Of a DNA stretch of 11,865 nt, positions 7,701 to 11,865 are shown piece by piece. The stretch's first letter is position 1. Each line of letters opens with the position of its first letter. The position numbers and the translations under genes are program-made. The stretch is from DAOTTW01 sp034437615 (GTDB lineage: Bacteria; Chloroflexota; Anaerolineae; Aggregatilineales; Phototrophicaceae). The stretch spans positions 1 to 11,865 of the forward strand of contig DAOTTW010000397.1 in the NCBI GenBank assembly GCA_034437615.1, written 5' to 3'. Under the pieces are notes generated by a model, which did not search any database, had not been told where the DNA came from, and saw only the letters and a list, made by a program, of their open reading frames with translations.

Positions 7701-8204
7701 CACCGCAAGCCCGAAATCGAGCACTTTAATTTGTTGTTGCGCATCTACCAGGACATTACCCGGCTTCAGGTCTCTATGTACGATGCCTCTACGGTGCAAA
7801 TAGGCAATGGCTTGTAACATCTGCGAAAAAAGCGTCGCTTTACCTAGATCATCCGCTGTGGAGGCTGCTTTACGGATGTCGTTCGCATCCTCTAGCAGGG
7901 TCATGGTGAAATAAGGCTGCTGTAAGCGATCAAAGCCGTAATCGAGCACACTGATAATGTGTGGATGTCTTAATGATGCCAGCGTTTGAAATTCCTGGGC
8001 CAGCGCAACCCGCAGATCGGTTTTCGCCTGTGCGCGGCTGTTGAAGGTCAGCTCAGTGGTGGCAACTGTCACACGTTTGAGCGCTACTATCTCGCCACTC
8101 AAGCGATCTTGTGCTTTGTAGACAGCTCCCATCCCACCTGCGCCCAGCTTTTTGCCCAGGATATACCGATTCCCGATGAGTTGTTGTGCAGCTGTATCTG
8201 TCAT
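4707..8204 (-). CDS. Ser/Thr protein kinase-AAA ATPase-TPR regulator
   Basis: This is a complete 1,165-residue protein. Residues 11-285 form a Hanks-type kinase: glycine loop GAGGMG (21-26), Lys43, probable helix-C Glu71, catalytic HRDLKPGN (143-150), DFG (163-165) and APE (184-186). All catalytic residues are present, so it should be active. FIGREHEL (304-311) opens an AAA/STAND-like ATPase with Walker A GESGVGKS (333-340) and Walker B ILLVLEDLHWS (439-449). A helical region leads to about ten TPR units (about 733-1110). No membrane segment is visible, so it is cytosolic. The kinase-AAA-TPR order recalls mycobacterial PknK and MalT-like regulators, but no helix-turn-helix is visible, so direct DNA binding is unlikely. 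Known for the family: the ATPase is a nucleotide switch and TPRs bind inducers or partners. The start at 8204 has AAAGG nine bases upstream; an in-frame ATG at 8273 would add 23 residues that look non-coding. It is divergent from the gene at 8373. Confidence 0.95.
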   Translation of the reverse strand: MTDTAAQQLIGNRYILGKKLGAGGMGAVYKAQDRLSGEIVALKRVTVATTELTFNSRAQAKTDLRVALAQEFQTLASLRHPHIISVLDYGFDRLQQPYFTMTLLEDANDIRKAASTADDLGKATLFSQMLQAIAYLHRRGIVHRDLKPGNVLVDAQQQIKVLDFGLAVQGETAKGISGTLTYMAPEILQNKGASPLSDLYAAGMIAYEIFAGVHPFNTRNLSQLVRDILSKVPDFDLMPEYLDIDRIPENAITLDAIIGRLLMKSPPDRYTNAMEVIKDLALLMNEDAIESYAIRESYLQAARFIGREHELQQLTDALQRATQGHGSLWLISGESGVGKSRLIEEVRTRALVQGVTVLRAQETTRTSTPYQIWQEPVRRLLLSAEVSDLEASILKLVVPDIGRILQRPIEDAAPLDGADTQKRLALTIAHLFTQHKQPILLVLEDLHWSTDSLEPLHQINRFAATHPLLVIGSYRSDEDTDVAALLPQMQRIALDRLTSQHIDILATSMLGNSAKPEVIDLLMRETEGNVYFIVETVRALAEDAGALEDVGIMTLPSSVFAGGVQEVVRRRLSRVPEQQLPLLYLAAIMGREIDFKLLTQLVNTHKALQATDVSTWLTICANVLVFENIDERWVFAHDKLREVILRDLDIHTKPALYRQVAEATEQVYPDDVTRAALLADYWRVAGYPSKVIHYAHIAAHYALRIGNFVAARKHLQEVLDLLKQHPDTTIELQTLKQMGDAYEGVSDYVRAIENYEASLALSRSLGHKEGIVSALVGLGEVAQKRADYETALDCHTRALAIARTLNQSSLLANALNGLGTIAAQLGQLEEARAYFNESLSLRRTMQDQKGIAASLNNLGIIHRFSGEVDNAIQCLTESLATRRQIGDQRGIASSLSNLGITARNKQDYQAARAYYEESVAIFREIGDQRGIASALNNLASITREQQDYEASTAFYNESLQIARRIGDQRAIGYALHNLGRLAKAQKRYEQAIQYLEQSLVITQQQSDRRAVAEALDDLGTVLHDLGRTEEALDNLRRSYDLYLEVGDQRGAIAVLKNLAQADNDRKATSGYYRLALRKARHIKAQDLIIDLVSLLADHALEQSNYDLAHTLMEVVAKQGPLSADVEQRLTKIRRRLDILQPRQLSQATANTPQTLQDAVDHLLAD
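4890..6010 (-). repeat. TPR-coding repeat array with a 40-codon period
   Basis: About ten TPR units, eight of them clear, recur at exactly 40 residues (120 bases). Each has the pattern ALNNLG, a helix, then YEEAL-like second helix and a GDQRG linker. GDQRG or a close variant occurs after units 4, 5, 6 and 8. On the plus strand the linker appears as cgttgatcgcc or a near copy at about 5300, 5420 and 5540. The exact 40-residue spacing matches the TPR subtype with longer second helices seen in kinesin light chain/LGN-like and bacterial STAND proteins. The closeness of units 4-6 suggests fairly recent internal duplication or homogenisation. Confidence 0.85.
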
Positions 8205-8212
8205 GGCGCGTG

Positions 8213-8218
8213 ACCTTT
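8213..8218 (-). promoter_or_regulatory. Ribosome binding site for the kinase-AAA-TPR gene
   Basis: Read on the minus strand this is AAAGGT, with the last G nine bases before the ATG at 8204. It decides the start at MTDTAAQQ, because the longer in-frame start at 8273 overlaps the likely promoter and encodes residues unlike any kinase N-terminus. Confidence 0.55.
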
Positions 8219-8244
8219 GCGGTTTGTGTATAAGCGCAAAACAC

Positions 8245-8273
8245 ATTGTATAGGCAAGTGCAGCGCAACCCAA
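8245..8273 (-). promoter_or_regulatory. Possible promoter for the kinase-AAA-TPR gene
   Basis: On the minus strand, TTGGGT (8273-8268) and TACAAT (8250-8245) are separated by 17 bases. The -10 element matches five of six consensus bases; the -35 matches only three strongly conserved positions (TTG). A transcript would start near 8238, about 34 bases ahead of the ATG at 8204. If real, it also rules out the longer reading frame starting at 8273. Confidence 0.4.
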
Positions 8274-8317
8274 TTCTGAGCTTTGGATTTTATACTTTGT
8301 CGCATAGCGTGTGTGCT

Positions 8318-8328
8318 GTGCGAAGCAC
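8318..8328. repeat. Short inverted repeat GTGC-GAA-GCAC in the divergent promoter region
   Basis: A perfect four-base inverted repeat with a three-base centre lies exactly where the -35 element of the downstream TATAAT would be, and no TTGACA-like hexamer is present there. It could be half of an activator or repressor site, but at this length it may be chance. Confidence 0.25.
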
Positions 8329-8340
8329 CCATAAATGCTT

Positions 8341-8346
8341 TATAAT
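8341..8346 (+). promoter_or_regulatory. Perfect -10 element upstream of the GAP1-like gene
   Basis: TATAAT occurs 26 bases before the ATG at 8373. There is no recognisable -35 hexamer 16-18 bases upstream and no extended -10 TGn. A start site near 8353 would give a 20-base leader to the 8373 start. The weak upstream element suggests that expression may depend on an activator. Confidence 0.4.
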
Positions 8347-8372
8347 GATGGCGTTTTTGCAAGGCGTCAATC

Positions 8373-11300
8373 ATGGTCATAGAGAGAGCAATTAGCACTA
8401 TGTATCCTCTGGAGCAATTTTACTACGGTCAGTTGATTCATCACGGTCAAACGAAAGGTCAAGCGAGGGTACTTGCTCGTTCACAAGGTATACAAGATGA
8501 GCACGTGCAGGTTGCTTTGGCACATGCGGCTATCCCAGCACATCCTCAGATCGCAGACTTATCATGGGCTATTGTACGGGGCAACAAAAGTGCTCCGTTC
8601 ATACTGTCACAAGCAGAAAGGACTGAAGCGGGAACTACAAGCTATCGCTTTATCTTGCTAACGACAGAAATTTATCGCTCATTGCAGGGTAATCTGATTG
8701 CCTTCAAGCCGTTTTTGGAGTCGCGCATTCCAGTTTATGATCGACTGGGCGATACACTACCAGCATTGAATTTGGATCCAGCAAAATTAGAGACAGCCGA
8801 ACAGGTCGATTTGCTGCTCGATTTGCTGACCTACACAAAAGATAAGCCACGCGACGTTTTACAACCGTTGCTATCTTGTATTGTCAAAGGAGTGCCGCTG
8901 GTTGTGGTCAATGGTCCAGAGGATAGCGCCCAACGCTGGCGATTTGTGCAGGGACTGATGACGTTGCTGCCATCGTCCACACGTTTTGGTGTGACGTTTG
9001 CAACCTATCTCACAGATGAGACTGCGTATAACCAAATCAACAGTCAGATTGCATTCCGTGAAGGGCGCATTCCAGAAGGTGTTGCGGTCTACGATTGGGC
9101 CAGTGGCAGCGTATCTGGCAATGTTATCGTAGAGGACTACAGTCGCTTTATCGTCAGTCAATTGCGGCTTGATACGACGTTGGCCATTGAACAAGCAGAA
9201 GCGCTAACGCCTGTTGCAGGTTGGCGTTATCGTAGTGGCGAAACACTTGCCGGTGCCCTGGCCTACGCATCAAAGCGTTCAAAATACGACCGTGCATTAG
9301 AAAATAACATGCCTGTACAGGTCGATGAGGTTGCCCGCATTTTAGCTGAGGATGTGACGCTCAATGATCGGTTGAAAGTGATGTATGCGGGGCATTTGCT
9401 GACGATGTCACTGGCATTGGATAACACCAAGCACCTCGATGTTCTGGCACCCATCCTTATGCAAACGTCATCCTTTTCGCAGCAAGCACGTCAGCAATTA
9501 ACCGATAAGCTCAACAACGGCAAGCAGGGCGCATTAATCTATGAAGCGATGCGCCGATGGTTTGAATTAGAACCAGAACTTGCTAAAACACGATGGTCTG
9601 CCGTTTTGCAACAGAGTGCAATGGCCGCATCGAATGAATACATCGAACGTGAAGACACTGATGCACTGAAGACATTCCTGAGCCAATTACAAACGTCAGA
9701 CGCTGAACAACTTAAGCGCGTGGTGCCACAGCTATTGCAGCGTCTCATCCCGCTACTGAAGCACTACCCGGAATTTAGCACGCCTCTACTGCTTTTGGCG
9801 ATTCAATATCTCGATACCTCAGCACTGAAACGAATACTTAGCACATCACAGTTTACGCGGCAACTCGCGCCGACCATTAAGCGTTATCTACATGGTGTGA
9901 TGACGACGGAATCCGCAAAGCCAGGTGATTTGCTGAGTGCAGTTGGTGCTACAGCGAAGCACCAACGTATACAAGCGTTGCTTCAATTTGTAAGCCTATC
10001 TTTGCGAATGCAGAAGGCTTCGCAGATCAGTACAACTGTGTTGAAAGCGCTAGTGCGCACGCTTGGGACATCCGATGCGCAGCGACAGAGGCCAATCCTC
10101 GTGCGTGCGGCACAGGCTAAAGCAGAAGATACGCGACAGGCAGCTGACACCGAAGCTGCCCGTTACATTATGCAGCTCTTGTTGGCAGGTCAGGTACCAG
10201 AGGCACTTGCACACGAGATGATGCAACAATCCTTACTGCTATATGGTGGTGAACGGCAAGGCGATTACGTACAGTCGGTGTACACGGCATTCTCAGAGAC
10301 ACCGATAACAACGATAGATGCGCTGCACATGCTAAATGCCATCAGTGCGCACAAAGTCCGTGATATTCCGCTGATTGCAGCAGGTTGTGGGCTGTTGGTA
10401 AGTACGAAGTGGTCGCCGGAGATGCAACCTGTTGCAGAGCGTTCTATTCAGCGGCTAGAAGAAAATCCGCTTTACCTAGCAGGGATACACCCCGAACTGG
10501 TACTGGAATTGCTGCGTTTTTATCTCAAAGACGACCTTAACAGCGCAGAAGCACACATCAAGCGTGTGATGGACCTGATACCGACAGTGGCGGCACACAA
10601 AGACGCTCGCGTCGGTTTGGCGGCTATCAACGACATGTATAAGCTCATGCGGCATGACAGTAGCAAACGAGACATGGCTTTTGTTGCGATCTGCCAGTAC
10701 ATCCGCGAGGCAGACGATAAGCCCGCACAGCGTGCAATGGGCTACTTCGGCAAGGAATATGGCACAGATGCGTCGGCACGCCTACGGGTGGCCTTTACAT
10801 TTAGTCGGATGATGGGTAAACGTGACCTGATCGCTTATAGCAACGCGATGCACACCACAGTCGAGTGGTTGATATATACCAATGCATATTATCTTCCCAG
10901 AGCGAAAGCACCTAGCATCGCTGAACTGACGACAGCAGTTCACAACATCCGTGCGGGAATTGACGTGCGCTATCGTGTTGAATTCGCGGAGGCTTTGCGT
11001 AATCTGGCTAAAGCAGTTGTGCTGTTGGGTGATGAACAACAGAAACAAGGACGTGGCAGACGTAATGCGGAGGCAATTGTACGCGGCAACGATGAAGCAC
11101 GCTGTACGCTAGACGTGCTGCGGGCTGCTGGTGGCACTTTTGCGCGCAATATCGTTTACAACGTGCGAACGCAAGCATCCGAAGCTAGCGAAATATTTAA
11201 GGGGTTGCGCCCAAGCGATTTATACGAGCAAGTCGTCGTTACTACGGATGTTTTGCAGTCTCTGATTACAGCCGTCTCGACGGAAGGGCATTATCTGACC

Positions 11301-11558
11301 CATGCGGAAATTCAACAAGAGGTCGCGGCATTACGCGGCGCGGACCCTTCAGACGACTTGCGCGAAGCTACGAAAAGCCTGGCAGCAGATTGTCAGTATG
11401 TTGCAGAACTTGTGACAGACATTTTTCGTGATGGCAACAAAGACGCAGTCGAGGACGGCAGCCGTATAGGAAAAAAGCTGGATGCACGCAGCCAGCAGCC
11501 GCGTAATGTCTTGGAGATGTACCGCCTGGTGTATGCCGCCCTACTAGACACGGATTAG
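8373..11558 (+). CDS. Large helix-rich protein with a GAP1-like N-terminal region
   Basis: This protein has 1,061 residues, or 1,052 if it starts at the second ATG (8400). AAGG lies eight bases before 8373, which favours the first. The conserved-looking part begins at MYPLEQFYYGQ (second ATG), which favours the other. Numbering from MYP, residues 1-100 contain YYGQLIHHG, then RVLARSQGI, then FILLTTEIY and GNLIAFKPF. Residues 189-204 read LLPSSTRFGVTFATYL. From memory these resemble the GAP1-N2 and GAP1-M regions of GTPase-associated protein 1, a component of predicted NTP-dependent bacterial conflict systems; I could not verify this. Residues of about 300-1052 are almost all predicted helix, probably a solenoid. 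No signal peptide, membrane segment, P-loop or protease motif is visible. It is transcribed divergently from the kinase-AAA-TPR gene across 168 bases. It may be an adaptor or scaffold; the lack of a GTPase gene inside the window weakens a strict GAP1 assignment. Confidence 0.85.
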   Translation: MVIERAISTMYPLEQFYYGQLIHHGQTKGQARVLARSQGIQDEHVQVALAHAAIPAHPQIADLSWAIVRGNKSAPFILSQAERTEAGTTSYRFILLTTEIYRSLQGNLIAFKPFLESRIPVYDRLGDTLPALNLDPAKLETAEQVDLLLDLLTYTKDKPRDVLQPLLSCIVKGVPLVVVNGPEDSAQRWRFVQGLMTLLPSSTRFGVTFATYLTDETAYNQINSQIAFREGRIPEGVAVYDWASGSVSGNVIVEDYSRFIVSQLRLDTTLAIEQAEALTPVAGWRYRSGETLAGALAYASKRSKYDRALENNMPVQVDEVARILAEDVTLNDRLKVMYAGHLLTMSLALDNTKHLDVLAPILMQTSSFSQQARQQLTDKLNNGKQGALIYEAMRRWFELEPELAKTRWSAVLQQSAMAASNEYIEREDTDALKTFLSQLQTSDAEQLKRVVPQLLQRLIPLLKHYPEFSTPLLLLAIQYLDTSALKRILSTSQFTRQLAPTIKRYLHGVMTTESAKPGDLLSAVGATAKHQRIQALLQFVSLSLRMQKASQISTTVLKALVRTLGTSDAQRQRPILVRAAQAKAEDTRQAADTEAARYIMQLLLAGQVPEALAHEMMQQSLLLYGGERQGDYVQSVYTAFSETPITTIDALHMLNAISAHKVRDIPLIAAGCGLLVSTKWSPEMQPVAERSIQRLEENPLYLAGIHPELVLELLRFYLKDDLNSAEAHIKRVMDLIPTVAAHKDARVGLAAINDMYKLMRHDSSKRDMAFVAICQYIREADDKPAQRAMGYFGKEYGTDASARLRVAFTFSRMMGKRDLIAYSNAMHTTVEWLIYTNAYYLPRAKAPSIAELTTAVHNIRAGIDVRYRVEFAEALRNLAKAVVLLGDEQQKQGRGRRNAEAIVRGNDEARCTLDVLRAAGGTFARNIVYNVRTQASEASEIFKGLRPSDLYEQVVVTTDVLQSLITAVSTEGHYLTHAEIQQEVAALRGADPSDDLREATKSLAADCQYVAELVTDIFRDGNKDAVEDGSRIGKKLDARSQQPRNVLEMYRLVYAALLDTD

Positions 11559-11649
11559 CGAATTGGGCCTAGTATTCAGGGTACGCCGAATTGGGCGGAT
11601 ATTGTTGCAGGCGGTTTTGGTAAACGCTTTAAGCGCACCACTGACTGTA
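11559..11649. other. Convergent intergenic spacer with a direct repeat and weak hairpins
   Basis: The 91 bases between the two convergent stop codons hold a ten-base direct repeat, cgaattgggc (11559-11568 and 11587-11596). They also hold a bulged hairpin (GCG-g-TTT, 11611-11617, with AAACGC, 11622-11627) followed by only three Ts. A four-base stem lies at 11584-11597. None of these is a convincing intrinsic terminator, though the bulged hairpin may serve weakly for the plus-strand gene. Confidence 0.3.
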
Positions 11650-11865
11650 TCAAGGCGTTATGATGCGCAATTCGATTGTCTCTTCCAATATCCAACCGAA
11701 TTCGCCATCTTCGAGCACGATCTGTACCCAACGCTCATTAGTAGAGCGCATGAAAGCGTGTACTTCGTATTGTTCGTGCTGGCGTGCTATCTGAATGACT
11801 GGAGCTAGAGCATCGGGCACCTGACGAATGTCGGCGGATAGCGCGTCAATGATGGCATCCATAGG
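11650..11865 (-). CDS. C-terminal end of a bacterial SH3-domain protein, start beyond the window
   Basis: The frame is open to the right edge; the ATG at 11862 is probably internal, because the preceding codon (Pro) is also open. The visible 70-odd residues contain LSADIRQVPD, a middle IARQHEQYEVHAF, then RWVQIVLEDGEFGWI and a final strand ETIELRI. This is the layout of an SH3b domain: an R-x-x-P start, a G/H-x-x-Y-x-V strand, a W-x-x-I/V strand and D/E-G-x-x-GW-[IV]. Such domains often sit at the C-terminus of secreted or membrane proteins of Gram-positive bacteria and Chloroflexota, and bind cell wall or peptide ligands. The rest of the protein cannot be seen. The plus-strand frame across the same bases shows no domain. 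Confidence 0.65.
   Translation of the reverse strand, partial: PMDAIIDALSADIRQVPDALAPVIQIARQHEQYEVHAFMRSTNERWVQIVLEDGEFGWILEETIELRIITP

Noticed and set aside
8205..8273. A longer N-terminus for the kinase-AAA-TPR gene, starting at 8273
   Set aside because: The added 23 residues look non-coding and the region carries the probable promoter; the ATG at 8204 has AAAGG at good spacing and places the kinase domain near the N-terminus as usual.
11559..11596. Ten-base direct repeat (cgaattgggc) as an attachment site or insertion footprint
   Set aside because: It is short, the copies are 28 bases apart, and no integrase, transposase or element lies between or beside them.
11563..11808. Plus-strand reading frame of 81 codons after the GAP1-like gene
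   Set aside because: It lacks a convincing ribosome site and shows no domain, and most of it is antisense to the better-supported SH3-domain frame.

Overview
The window looks like chromosomal DNA from a member of the Chloroflexota, probably an Anaerolineae-like lineage. The main reason is the first gene: a Ser/Thr kinase fused to an nSTAND1-type NTPase and a long WD40 array, ending in a Cys-Ala-Glu-Arg-Glu-Arg-Tyr tail. This is an architecture and tail I associate with that phylum. GC content is roughly balanced, and base and codon use look uniform, with no obvious foreign insert. The taxonomic call is inference from family knowledge, not from a marker gene. I saw no rRNA, tRNA, transposase, CRISPR array or phage gene.

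Layout from left to right. (1) 1-4041, plus strand: the 3' part of a giant receptor-like protein. The window opens inside the kinase C-lobe. A P-loop STAND NTPase follows, then a charged helix, one transmembrane segment and 14 WD40 blades. A hairpin with a short T tract straddles its stop codon. (2) 4150-4701, plus: a 183-residue protein I do not recognise, with a good sigma70-like promoter of its own. (3) 4707-8204, minus, convergent with gene 2 and only 5 bases from it: a complete cytosolic Ser/Thr kinase-AAA ATPase-TPR protein, of the general kind of PknK/MalT-like multidomain regulators. (4) 8205-8372: a divergent promoter region. (5) 8373-11558, plus: a protein of about 1,050-1,060 residues. 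Its N-terminal region resembles, from memory, the GAP1 (GTPase-associated protein 1) family of predicted NTP-dependent conflict systems; the rest is helix-rich and unassigned. (6) 11650 to the right edge, minus: the C-terminal end of a gene encoding a bacterial SH3-like domain.

Functionally, the window is a signalling neighbourhood. Two very large kinases each join a phosphorylation module to a P-loop NTPase switch and a repeat scaffold. One is predicted to be membrane-anchored with its propellers outside the cell; the other is soluble with a TPR solenoid. The soluble kinase is transcribed divergently from the GAP1-like gene. Two unrecognised or weakly recognised proteins (genes 2 and 5) flank it, so it is plausible, though unproven, that kinase, small protein and GAP1-like protein form one regulated system. 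The best candidates for undescribed biology are the pairing of the kinase-AAA-TPR protein with the GAP1-like protein, and the 183-residue orphan.
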